Shown piece after piece: positions 12,165 through 23,143 of a stretch of DNA of 64,000 nucleotides (positions are counted from its first letter, which is position 1; each line of letters begins with the position of its first letter). Below the pieces are notes generated by a model. It was not told where the DNA came from, searched no databases, and worked only from the letters and a program-made list of their open reading frames with translations. A program made the translations under genes and the position numbers. This DNA comes from Spirodela intermedia (taxonomy: Eukaryota > Streptophyta > Magnoliopsida > Alismatales > Araceae), in the NCBI GenBank assembly GCA_902729315.2, contig LR746264.1, forward strand, positions 9,021,878 through 9,085,877, given 5' to 3'.

Positions 12165-12290
12165 CGTGCGATAACTGCTGTGCATCTCGCTCAAGGGACA
12201 ACAAAACCCTATGTGCGATAATTGCTGCTGATCTTGGTTAAGACAACGTAATCTGGTCTGAGATAACTGCTGTGTATTTCGGTCAAGAAT
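12165..12290 (+). repeat. Three imperfect promoter repeats, about 45 nt each
   Basis: The units begin at GATAACTGCTGTGCAT (about 12170), GATAATTGCTGCTGAT (about 12218) and GATAACTGCTGTGTAT (about 12262), each followed by a (T/C)CGGTCAAG- or TTGGTTAAG-like block. The first and third contain TAACTG, whose reverse strand CAGTTA fits a MYB core. A regulatory role is inference. Confidence 0.6.
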
Positions 12291-12540
12291 TTAATATCAT
12301 CTCATAAAAAATAATATTTGTCAACTCCTCTCTCTGTCTCTCCTCTCTCTCCCTGTCCCTCTTTCTCTCTCATTTCTGTCCCTCTGCCCCTCTCTTCTCT
12401 AATTTATCCTTCTCTCTTCTCCTTCTCTCTCTCATCTCTCTCCTTTTCTCGCCTCCTCTCTCTCATCCCCTCAGCTCACCTCTCTCCTCCTCTCCCCCCT
12501 CTCCCCCCTCTCCCCTCTCCCCCTTCCTCTTTCATCCCTC

Positions 12541-12549
12541 TATATATAC
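12541..12549 (+). promoter_or_regulatory. TATA box of the JOX-like gene
   Basis: TATATATAC follows a CT-rich tract and lies 81 nt upstream of the ATG, which is a normal spacing for a short plant leader. Confidence 0.6.
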
Positions 12550-12629
12550 GTGTACGTCGATCTCTGCGCCTACACACCTTCCAATTCCCACTTCTCTCTC
12601 TTCTCTCTGTCTGCAGTGTCGATATAGCG

Positions 12630-13917
12630 ATGGAGATCCCGTCCTACTGGCCGGAGCCCGTCATCCCCGTTCAGTTCTTGGCAGAGAGCGGGATCACGTC
12701 GATCCCCGAAACGTACGTGAAACCGCCTTCAGAAAGGCCCTCATCCGATTCGGTCGACAATGAGAGGGATACAGGCATCCCCCTCGTCGACCTCGGGGGC
12801 CTGGAACGAAGCCCCACCGAGCGCGACGCTACCATCCGCCAGATAGCAGATGCATGCAAGGACTGGGGTTTCTTCCAGGTGTCGAACCACGGGGTGGATC
12901 CCTACCTGGTCAAGAGGATGAGGGACGTCTGGTCGGAGTTCTCCCACCTCCCCGAGGCGGCGAAGCAGGCTTATGCCAACACCCCCGAGACTTACGAAGG
13001 GTACGGCAGGAGCCATCCTCGACTGGGGCGATTATTTCTTCCTCATCTTCAAACCCGACTCCCTGAAGAACAGAGAAAAGTGGCCAGCTCTACCTCATAC
13101 ATGCAAGTAAGTTAAGGTTTGATTGGATGGTTGTAAACTTGAACAATATACCGAAGTATCTAGTTTCTCTAACTACTTGTCAATGTTTCCGCATAAACGT
13201 GCAGAGAAACGATCGAACAGTACGGACAGACACTGACGAAGCTGTACGAACGCTTAATGGAGGCACTTTCGACGAGCCTCGGACTAGAGACCCGGCGGCT
13301 GCAGGAGGCTTTCGGCGGAATGGACGGCGTCAGCGTTAACCTACGGGTGAACTTCTATCCGAGGTGTCCCCAGCCGGACCTCACCCTCGGCCTGTCCGCC
13401 CATTCTGACCCCGGGATTCTCACCATCCTCCTCCCCGATGAACGCGTCAAGGGGCTCCAGATCTACAAGGATGGCGCATGGGTGACCGTCCATCCTGTCC
13501 CTGACACCTTCATTATCAACATAGCAGATCAGATACAGGTGTCGCCCTCTCTCCATCTCTCTCTGTCCCTCTCTCTCTCTCTCTGTCCTTCATATATATA
13601 GATATATATATCTTTTTGCGGGGCCGCTTCTTTGTTGTTGAGCTTACTCTTGTTGGTTGTCGGTTTATTAGATTCTGACCAACGGGCTATACAAGAGCTC
13701 GGTGCATAGGGTGGTGGTGAACCCCGCGGAAGAACGCATCTCCTTCGCCTTCTTCTACAACCCGAGGATCGATCTGATTCTGAGACCTCTGCCCGAGCTC
13801 GTGACAGCGGAGCAGCCTCCACTTTACGAAGCCATGACCTTCGACGAGTATCGAAAATATATAAGGATCAAGGGTTTTCGTGGTAAGAGTCAGATTGAGT
13901 CCATGAAAGCCCTGTAG
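12630..13917 (+). pseudogene. JOX: 2-oxoglutarate/Fe(II) dioxygenase of the JOX (jasmonate-oxidase) type, exon 1 deletion
   Basis: JOX enzymes 12-hydroxylate jasmonic acid in the cytosol and so damp jasmonate signalling. Exons: 12630-13106, 13205-13538, 13672-13917. The protein starts MEIPSYWPEPVIPVQFLAES and carries IPLVDLGGLE, DWGFFQVSNHGVDP and LPEAAKQAYANTPETYEGYG. The iron-binding HSD lies in GLSAHSDPGILT, the distal His in SVHRVVVNP, and the 2-oxoglutarate RxS in EERISF. It ends KSQIESMKAL. After YEGYGR the usual eight residues before AILDW are reduced to 4 nt, a loss of about 20 nt. The reading frame is therefore lost from about 13005, and the frame giving AILDWGDYFF continues correctly to the donor at 13107. 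Exons 2 and 3 are undamaged and phase-compatible. The family (DOXC, JOX-like) is secure. The exact substrate is inferred from similarity. Confidence 0.85.
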
Positions 13918-15237
13918 GACTATGGTTTCTCTCGGGCTCCCCCACAGTGACTTGTATCCTGTTGTTGGTATAATACAGAAACATCTTATTGTCCACTAAG
14001 CGACTTAGCTACATTTGTACAATTGTTGTCCAAGAACAAAACCTACGAATTTAAGGATGTGCCTTCTCCACTATCTATGAATTCATTCCTAGTCTTGATG
14101 GGAGCGATAACTCGATTTGATGGGACTTCTATGCGGACGTGCGTACCCAAAAACTCTCCGGTGAGCCGGAAGAATTAAACCAATCCCCGGAGCCACGTGC
14201 GGTGGCTTGTGTAGCGGCAAATTTAATTACTCTTCAGTCGTTCCGAGTCGATCATCTTGTCGTCACCGTCCCTCCCTCCACTCCTTTTCCAGAAGAGAAC
14301 CGGCGCACAGTCTACAGTCCCGCCGGAAACACTGGCTCTCAGCAACCACCGGCGCGCCCAACTTCTCCTCGTCCTCATTTGACGACAAATCCCGCTACCT
14401 AGATCGCTGCCAGGCAGCATGTCTTCCGCCATAGGTTTAATTGTTTCTCCTCACCCGTGGGAAGATGAGGCTCAGCTTTGCAGGACGCTTGCGCTGAGAG
14501 TAAGCAAGCGGAGCTGTTTAGAAATGTATCAGGTCTGCAGGACGCTTGCGATGGAAGTTGACATGGGTTAATGCTTAATTATTCGAAATTAATTGAGAAC
14601 AAAGAGTTTCAATTTTTACGTTGCATGAGTGAAGAGGTAGTTGGTCAGTTGTCTTTGAATTTATAATGAATGCGGAAGATCAACAGAGTTGAGGGGAACT
14701 AGGACCAGGAAATCGTACGATAAAATTACCAAAATTAACGTAACTGTTATTTTCTTAATTTCTGATATAATTTTTTTTTCTCAACATCTATTCCATTGTG
14801 CTTCAATCAAGTTCTCAGATGCTTACCTCCCAGCTCGAGGATCACATTCTCAGATGGGTAATCTATCAGGTAGCCGCCGGGTTCCATTTCGCATCCTCTC
14901 CTCACCCTCTCTAATGGCGGCCTGACGGCCATTCCCGATTAGCGTTAGTCCAGTCGCCGTTCAACAGAGACCGACAGCCTCATCCTGTGCCGCTGAGTAC
15001 ATCACAGCCGTGGATTTCGCCTAGCAAGGATATTCCTAAGGATCGACTCTTTCCCTCTTGATGGGTAGAGTGCCAATTCGTCCCAGGGGAAAATAGGTTT
15101 CCATTGGCGTACTTCTCCCAACAGCTATCTGTGATACGAAGGCAGCCTTCCGTATCGGGATGGGGATTATCCTCGACCGCTCGGTTTGAAGCAGTCTCAA
15201 TCCCAAGCTCATGCCGTAAACCTCAGCGTCGTCACAT
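13918..15237. other. Intergenic region, no gene seen
   Basis: This is the 3' flank of the JOX-like gene followed by mixed-composition DNA. The short reading frames at 14139-14434 overlap in several frames and resemble nothing I know. A small direct repeat (CTGCAGGACGCTTGCG-like) occurs at about 14478 and 14534. Confidence 0.5.
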
Positions 15238-15740
15238 CAGTTGTCACGAATGCGACTACATAGTCTATTAATGAATTCATGCAGGGATTTCTTCACGGTG
15301 ACTGGCGTAGGCACACGTGAGAGTAAATCTTGCGGCTGGCTGAAGGGATTGCACGAGGGTTCTAATGCAGTAACACGTGTAATGATGCGACTACAGGTTA
15401 GACGTGAGAATTTCCGTGAGAATTTCCGTGCCACGGCCCGGAGGGAAGACTGCGTCTCCTGTTTGGGTCTAACGCGTACCCTTTGGAAGGAGACTTGGTT
15501 TTCAAACTGAGAATTCCTGACGTGAGATCCCGTCTACATTTATTTATGCAATTCTTGTATTTTTTTTGCAACTTGTCTTGTAATCTTTTCATTGCATTAA
15601 TGTGGTACCTTATATTCAATTAAATTTTTCACGAATTAGGAGGGATTGTTTCAAAGGGTACAAAGTGGCAACCGTAAATAGAACATGGATAGGGAACCTA
15701 AAAAGAGCATTATTTGCTTGAACAACTAGTGAAGACGTAG
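15238..15740 (+). repeat. Diverged copy of the 5' part of the 2.64 kb repeat unit
   Basis: This aligns by eye with 6583-7050: matching blocks at TTGTCACGAATGCG, AGTAAATCTTGCGG, ACACGTGTAATGATG, CCTTTGGAAGGAGACT, TGCAACTTGTCTTG and GTAAATAGAACATGG. Two CACGTG palindromes (15314-15319, 15374-15379) are kept in the same relative places. The copy shows that the duplicated segment is built from an older dispersed repeat. Confidence 0.75.
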
Positions 15741-16096
15741 GGGAATAAGAACTAATATACGTTTGAAAGATGTGAGAAGGTTAAGGGTATTTTTTTACCT
15801 TTTTATTATTTCCCGCTAGCTTACGTTCTTACCCGAGTAGCATTGGGCACGTGGAGTCCCGTGTGAATCAGCTAGGACCACCTTGCAAGGCTGAAATACT
15901 CATGAATAACCGATAGCGAAGTATACCGTGAGTGAAAGGTGAAAAGAACCCCCATCGGGGAGTGAAACGCCTCTATAAAAGCATAAAGTCATGTTGCGTT
16001 ATTTGATCAAAATGGTTGCATAGTGGAAACCAGCGAGCTTAACTTACCCCTTCTGCAATCAAAGCCAAAACTAAGTAGGCCTAATTTGAACGTTTA

Positions 16097-16150
<54 letters not shown>

Positions 16151-16840
16151 AAGGAAGCTGGAATCTTCTCTCTTCTTCCATTGTGCTGGTACCTTTGTTG
16201 CTGTCCAACCACACTTCTTCACCATCTTCAAACTCAACATATTGTCAGATTTTGGGTAAGTGACACAATTTTATTAGACATTGGGAACTATGTTTGAGAC
16301 ATGGAAATATGATTTTTTTTATACAATCATCCTTCTTCACCATTTTATGGACCAATTTTTTCGTCAAGTCAACATGAAAAATAGGGTTGATCTAAGAGCT
16401 ACTAGTAACTCAAGTTTTATGCCACTATGCCCAATTGTTCCATGATCCTAGGTTGTCCAGAAACCCTAGATGAAACATACTAGTAAGAATGAAGATTCAC
16501 AACCTGTTGTTGAGAAGGTTGTGGTTTCAAAAAGACCCAATTGCCAGAATCAAAAGTGAATATAGTTCGATTTCTATCTCATCTTACCTTCAACCCTCAT
16601 TGAGCATTTTTCAAATTCATTTGGTGTGAGCAATATAGAAGCTTGACTTTGTATGGTCTGCCCTATGACTTCTAATCTCATTATTATTTTTTTGTAAAAA
16701 ATAAGACAAGGAAGATGCATAGATGCCTTTGGTTTCAACATTATATTGAAAATTTTATATATGAATGATTTATTAAATGTTTATTGAATCATCAATAGAT
16801 ATCATTATAATTTATATTAGAAGTTAAATATCATTGAAAC
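15741..16840. other. Gene-free AT-rich region
   Basis: No coding sequence is evident. It contains a 50-nt AG microsatellite at about 16098-16147 followed by TC-rich DNA. Confidence 0.55.
16098..16147. repeat. AG microsatellite
   Basis: About 25 uninterrupted AG dinucleotides. Confidence 0.95.
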
Positions 16841-18270
16841 ATATTCATAAAATATATATTAATGATGTTTGATACAATCCTATAGTTAACAATGAATTTA
16901 AGGAGTTACATCCTTGAAATATTCTTTATGTTAAAATAATACAATAAATTATGATCAGAACATGTGTAGAGGAACATATGCCAAGATGTGTGACAAAGTC
17001 TCACATACATTCTAAAAAAATTAAAGTTACAAGATTCAAACACAATACTTGAGCATTATGAAGACAAACTTGAATGTGAAAATTAAATGAAAAATCAATG
17101 ACACATATGGTCAGACATGAGATTCGAACTCAAGACGTAAGCCACACAAAGATAGAAAAATATTGGTTGAAATATTTAAATATTATAAAGAACAAGGCAT
17201 AAGTAGGATTTGAAATCGAGATTTCTACATCAACAAGTTGAAAAATTAATTAATAAAATGCAGAAAAAATCACATGATCAATAATTGAAACAAAAAATCA
17301 TCTTTAGTCCTACAAGATAGCTGAGTTGTACTATGTGCATAAAGCCCTCATGAAAGTGGAGAAGTTTTTGCCACACATTGTACACAATAACATGCCATAG
17401 TCTTATGTAGAGAAAATGATGAAGTAAAATAACATATGTCAACTTAGTCTCAAAAGTAAAAATATATGTTGATTTATGACAGATCTCCAAATTGAAACTT
17501 TAAAGATCATATATAAGAAAATTACATGTCTTAAAGAAAGAAAGAACTCGAGGTCACTTGCACACACCCTAGACAGTAACACATCTCAAGAGTACATGGA
17601 CAAAATGATAAGCTCAATGATCATATCTGACTTGACTTTGAAGATAAAGGTAGCCATTGATTAATTATATATCTCAAGACACAATATGAAGGACAACTTA
17701 TATGAAAGTAGAAATATTTGAGTTGAATAAAAACCAAGGTTAATATCATAAATTTTAAATGATAACACATCAACAAAATATGTGGACTAAAAATAAGTTA
17801 AACAACCACCTACAGTCTAAAAAATATCACTTACAAAACTTCGCATGAAATGTCAAGAACAACAAAGACAAAAAAAGAAAAGTTTAGAACTATAGGGTAG
17901 TTGAAGGTCACTGATATGTCAAAGGAGCAATAGAAAGAATTTCAAATTTATGTAACCTTTATAATGTAAGATGTTAAAATGAAAAGGAGATATTGAAGGA
18001 TAAATAGAACAAGCTGACGAAGGATCAAGACTAACACTAAACAAAGATATTCATTCATATGATTCACTCAAGCTCAAGAAGAAGATTATACTTTATCTAT
18101 CACAATAAATCTACCACACACTTCAAATGAAGACTTAAAAGCTTCATCCTTTTACTCATGCGACTATAGTGATACAAGTCAACAATCTATGTTGAGGTTG
18201 ACTCTCTCCATCATACCCTACAGTAACTTAGGTGGTGAGTGGAGAAAGGGTTAATTTAATGCATGCGATG
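16840..18270. repeat. Decayed repeat element, copy A
   Basis: This AT-rich segment is colinear with 18890-20030. Shared landmarks in order are a GATACAATCCTATAG-like start, GACAAAGTCTCA, ATGTGGATTAAATGA/ACATGGACAAAATGA plus TAAGCTCAA, a TGATAACTCATCAA-like block, and GGTGGTGAGTGGAGAAAGGG at the end. No intact ORF remains. It is an old transposon-derived sequence whose class I cannot fix. Confidence 0.65.
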
Positions 18271-18608
18271 TTAAGAGCTGAAAAGTGTCTATAAAAGACC
18301 AATGATTGATGAGTGGAGAAGGGTTAGGTTAATACATGAGGTGAGTGGAGAGGATGTGGTCTCTAAGGAGACCAATGTATTGATTGAAACAAGTGGTGCT
18401 AAGAGTCAAGACTAGCTCATGAGGGGTGTGATCTTTGTAAAGATTGAACATAAGTGTTTGGGTTGATGACTTGTAAAATTAGTTTTTTAAAAAAAAATAA
18501 TGAAATCTGATATAAAGTTCCTTTGAAACTAGATGTAGCCCAAGGAAAGGTGAACCAATATAAAATTCATTGTGTCCTTTTAGTTATGAGTGAGTGAGTG
18601 TGTGACAA

Positions 18609-18644
<36 letters not shown>

Positions 18645-18660
18645 CATGATGAAAAAAAAA
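18270..18660 (+). mobile_element. Possible Ty1/copia LTR remnant
   Basis: Shared blocks link this segment with 21730-22045: GTGAGGGGTG, TAAAATTA, AATAATGAAA, and GATGTAGCCCAAGGAAAGGT followed by AATATAAAATTC and TGTGTCC. The last run resembles the R-U5 region of plant copia LTRs, so this is probably a solo or truncated LTR. A GA microsatellite follows at about 18611-18641. The class assignment is inference. Confidence 0.4.
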
Positions 18661-18889
18661 CTAACTTAGGGGAATCTGCACATGTAGTTGAGAGACTATG
18701 TGAGAGCATGCATCAACATATACACACGTAGATAAAATAATAGAATATAACTGAAAACTAAGAAAATTGATTCACTCCCTTCTCTATGGGTGCCCTAAGT
18801 GTTGACACACGTGTGTGTTTTGACATATATAGTATACAATTTATTTACAAATTATTCTTAAATAAATAGAATTATAATATTTATCATTA

Positions 18890-20030
18890 TTATTTATTGA
18901 CAAACATTCAAATCATATATATTCATGATGCTATATGTAATCCTATGGCTGACAATAAATTCAAAGAATCACTCCCTTAAGATATCTTTCTATATTGAAG
19001 CAATGCAATGTAATATTTTATGCATGTAAAGTATAACATAATATATCTCAAAGCTTATGACAAAGTCTCATGAATATTCTGAAAAACTAAAGTCACTAGT
19101 AAGATTCAAACTAGTAATATGAAGAATAGAGCGTTAGTACAAAAAATATCTAAAATACCAAAAGCACACTATGACAAACATAAGTTTTAAACTCAAGCAA
19201 TATGACACATGAAAGTAGAAAAAATGATAGTTGAATTATTGAAATCAAAGTATGAATAAAATTTGAATTCGGAGCACTTATGACACACGGAAGTACCCAA
19301 TATAAAATATAGAATCAATAACTGAAGTAAAGCTCAAACTTAAGGTCAGTCTCTCATACTCTAGATCGAAATAAATAACCAAAGTATGTGGATTAAATGA
19401 CAAGCTCAACAATAATATTCTAAGTCAACCCTAAAGACAAGTATATCTATTAATCAATTGAATATCTCTATACATTATATTAAGGACAGTACACTTATGA
19501 CTTAGAAGATCTAAGGAGAAGTATGACCAATAGTCAAAAGCTCAAATTCTATATGATAACTCATCAATAAAGGCATACAAAAAATTAACCAAATGATTTC
19601 TTCTAAGTAAGACTTTGAAGGAAGAAATATTCATTGATGAGGTATGAATCTTCATACAAGATATCACAATCAACTATCATTATAGTAGACAACTTAGAAG
19701 TAAAAAGTAACTCAAGGTCAATAGACTGCAGATGAAATATGAAGATATTCCAATTCATACAACCATTTTTATATGATGATATGACATGGATCTATCAAAC
19801 TAATATTGAATGAAGAAATTTACATCAACATCATTTACATGAGCTCAAAGGAAGATTCTACTCAGTTCTCTACAACAAAATCATCATGTACTTTAAAGAA
19901 GAACTTAAAGCATCATTGTTCTTGATCATTTGTGGCAAAAAAATAATCATTTGACCACACTAAAAGTTAACTTTTTCCATCATGCCTTATGGTAATCTAG
20001 ATGGTGAGTGGAGAAAGGGTTAATAATAAG
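18890..20030. repeat. Decayed repeat element, copy B
   Basis: Colinear with copy A at 16840-18270 (same order of landmarks, many substitutions and indels), ending at GGTGGTGAGTGGAGAAAGGG at about 19998-20020. The pair is an old direct duplication. Confidence 0.65.
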
Positions 20031-21729
20031 TATTTATTATCATTACGTAATAATAGTTTAAATTATTAATTTTATGAACTAATGATAAATATATACTTAT
20101 TTATATTAAATAGATATAAAAAATAGTAATTTAATTTTTTTGTTAGTTATATGATTATAATTTTCAAATTTTAGTTAAAATGAATACAAATAAATAAATA
20201 AATACATTGTAAGGGGAGGGGGGGGGGGGGGGCTATTAACCAGCCAACACTCAACAATTGACCTAGAGAGCATCGCATGTGATTGGGAAGCATAGTTAAG
20301 AGAATCTTGAGCTAGTCTCAAGTGGCTTAGGAACCCATGTAGAACATGAGTGCATCACTCCTCTTTCATATCACCAAGGACAAACTAAACATGGGATAAA
20401 GTTTGATCTCGTCATATGTGTGTATGTAGGAAAGGATCACTTGGTATAACACTCTCCCTAGGTGGTCCTGATCCTTTTGTTTATGAGAGAGGGAACTCAA
20501 ATATAAGAGGTGCATACTTGTATTCATCTCATACTTCTAGTTAAAATTAATGTGGAACTAAATGCGGACATAACACATTGACAAATAATGTAAAAAATAT
20601 CCATATATTAGGAGAAGGTAACATGATCATGTGTTCACTATTTTAAGGATATTATGGTAATTGATTAAATTTATCTTACGCAACCAAGTGATTTACGAAT
20701 ATTTGAATCCCACTGACATCTAAAATCATAACTTTATGTTATTTTAACTTTGTGATTTTACTACATAATGTTGGTCAACAATCGTGCTGCCAAAAATACT
20801 CAATCATTAATAAAAATTTTGCCAACAATATTCATCAATCATTGTTAGCAATTAATTGAAGATTTTGAATAGAAAAACCATCGATTTCTTTAAAAAATCA
20901 TCTCCAATTGTCGACAAATATATCGTTGTTGAGAATATAGCAATTCACTAAGAAAATAGTCACACCCCTTCATAGCATTTCGAATACAGTGCGAACCTCA
21001 TCTTACTATGCAGACCTAAGGAAGAAGCTCATTGAAATACACATCACCTTCATCTAGCTCAACTCTAATCTTTTTCTCTTTTGAGTGATAGTCACCAAAG
21101 ATGTTTCATTGACTTCTAACTTCGCCCTTTGGACTTCACATGAGACTCTAAAGAGTGCCCATACCATGCACATCCAATGAAAACTTTTGAGGTCATGACA
21201 TTGTTAGAAGATCTTCTTGAATACCCAAAATTTGACAATTACTACCGCAATGTCAAAATTCTATTTTTTATACTTAAAGCTTAATTAATATTTAAATTAA
21301 TGATGATTTAATTAGATTTAAGTTTTAAACATCTTCTTTAGTCAATTATGATTCATTTGGTGTTTACATACCTCAATTTTATCAATTGAATCATTTATAA
21401 TCATTTACATAATATAGTTGATAGAACTCTACTTTAACTGAAATCATCATTCTTCAAGAGCTAATGTTGGCATCATGATTTATCATTTTTTTTAATTTTA
21501 AAATAGATTATCTTATGATCTTCTAGTCTAAAAATTATATTTTTTGAGATAATTTTAAACTTTTTCGTGATATTATCTTACATCACTATGATTACCTTAA
21601 AAAATTCACTATTTTTAAAGTTTTGTGTTGAACTATAATTGATATATTTATTCAAAAATAAGTCTAAAGATCTGAAAATTAATATTTTCTAATTTTATAA
21701 ATTTAAAATGTATGATTTATTACACAATG
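20031..21729. other. Gene-free AT-rich region with a G15 run
   Basis: No coding sequence is seen. A G-only run occupies 20218-20232, directly after GGGGA. The stretch from about 20270 to 21250 has the patchy composition of old transposon DNA, but no recognisable domain survives. Confidence 0.5.
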
Positions 21730-22045
21730 ACTAAGTTATATTAGTTAGGCTAAGGCATTAGGTGTTGAGAGTCACATTTCACCTTTAGAGAGTGTTGTTA
21801 GTTGAGTAAAATGTATTTATATTTAAGCACATAGTGTTGTGAGTTAAGAATTACTTGTGAGGGGTGAGATATCTATAGAGATCAAATAGTAGTACTGTGA
21901 GAGCTAAGCCTATAAAATTAATTATATTTCTATTAAGAAATAATGAAAATTTGAAAGTAGGATCCTTTGATAGTAAATGTAACTTAGAGAATGGTGAAAT
22001 AGAATAAAATTTGTGTCCATCGTCATTGAGAGTAAGGGAGAGAAA
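21730..22045 (+). mobile_element. Possible Ty1/copia LTR remnant, second copy
   Basis: This is a diverged relative of 18270-18660 (GTGAGGGGTG, TAAAATTAATT, AATAATGAAAATT, TGTAACTTAGAGAATGG and TAAAATTTGTGTCC in the same order). It is older or more decayed than its partner. Confidence 0.35.
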
Positions 22046-22379
22046 AATCAGAACAATTGTATGACATAGACAACAACCCTAGGTCAAGTTGTATATAGAG
22101 TCCATAAATTGAATTAAAATGTGTGTTGACACTTAGAAAAAAAATTCACCTCCCCCTCCCCCCCCCCTTGTTACTTCACTTAGTCATACCAAACCCAACA
22201 CCTTCTTTTTACTTCACTTAGCCACATTGAATTCAACAAGAAAAACTCCATAGATAGCTCATAAGTTGTTAACTATGTGAATGAATACATATTTGATATT
22301 GTATCAGAATTATGTAAGAAAAGGCCATTATCTCTACTCTTTTGTCTACAAGAAATAAAATATCGAAGATATTGTCATG

Positions 22380-22890
22380 TTCACAATCTCAATATAGAAA
22401 TATGCTTGATGATGATAAGAGGAGGTCAAATTTAAAGTAATAACTTGCAGCTGAAGACATTCTTTTGGAAATTAGATATAAAGATAGCATCTTGATCAAC
22501 AACAATAGATGTTGGCCTCCAATGTAAATTGAATATGTGATTCAAAAATAATTTTACTAGAATGAAAATTGTGCATCAATGTGAGAAATGTGTGAAATGT
22601 GAATACTTCGAGAATTGATCCACTACTACTAGAATATTATCCCTACCTTGACGGTTAAGTATATGCCACAAATAAAAACTATAGAGATCAATCTCCACAC
22701 TTGAGAATGGATTTCCAGTAGCTGTAGGAGGTAAGATGAGTAAATACTTATGGCCCTCGTGATGGTCAATAGAAATCTATTTTAATCCATTGGTAGATCT
22801 TGTGGAATCTAGAATAACCACTCGTACGATAGTCATGATGATGAGATAAAAAAATTTCTTTAAGATTTGCGTGAGTAGAAACATAGAACT
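22380..22890 (-). mobile_element. Ty3/gypsy retrotransposon integrase fragment, decayed
   Basis: On the minus strand the residues GRDNILVVVDQFSKYSHF (about 22648-22590) match the start of the gypsy integrase catalytic core, usually GKDxIxVVVDRFSKxAHF. Upstream come TATGNPFSSVEIDLYSFYL and a remnant of the zinc-binding region (SRFHKIYQWIKIDFY). Downstream come SIVVDQDAIFISNFQKN and, in another frame, LNLTSSYHHQ. Several frames are needed and stops interrupt, so this is a dead fragment with no LTRs identified. Confidence 0.8.
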
Positions 22891-22984
22891 GGCCTTTATA
22901 TAATACTATTCACTCAAATTGAGAACCAAAGGGGGTATTACCATACTTAATTTGATGTGAGATAAATACTTCTGTAGTTAGTTC

Positions 22985-23143
22985 ACTAACTGCGCAGATA
23001 ACCGCCCTCTCCGCCATCCCTCCACGGTCAACGACAGGGATTTTGCCGTCAACCTCGTTCCCCGCCGCAGAGCTGCCAGATAAATAGGACTTGGGATGTC
23101 TGGACTCGACGATGGGCTCGGCCCAATCTTGCCAGGAATCCAT
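22985..23143 (-). pseudogene. Truncated first exon resembling a 2-oxoglutarate dioxygenase
   Basis: From an ATG at 23143 the minus strand reads MDSWQDWAEPIVES, then after a gap KIPVVDRGGMAERAVICAVSE. This resembles the start of plant DOXC dioxygenases, where a D-W-P-E-P-I-V stretch is followed by IPVVDLGG and a helix before the conserved ACxxWGFF. The central linker is short, and the similarity ends abruptly near 22985, where AT-rich transposon DNA begins. It lies 9 kb from the JOX-like gene in opposite orientation. Confidence is modest because only two short blocks match. Confidence 0.4.

Larger units (their letters stand above)
11696..12629 (+). promoter_or_regulatory. Upstream region of the JOX-like gene
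   Basis: A tripled imperfect motif lies at about 12165-12290, followed by a long pyrimidine tract (about 12325-12538) and a TATA box, TATATATAC, at 12541-12549. The ATG follows 81 nt after the TATA box. I see no credible coding sequence, although a short reading frame at 11648-11857 runs out of the duplicated segment. Confidence 0.6.
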
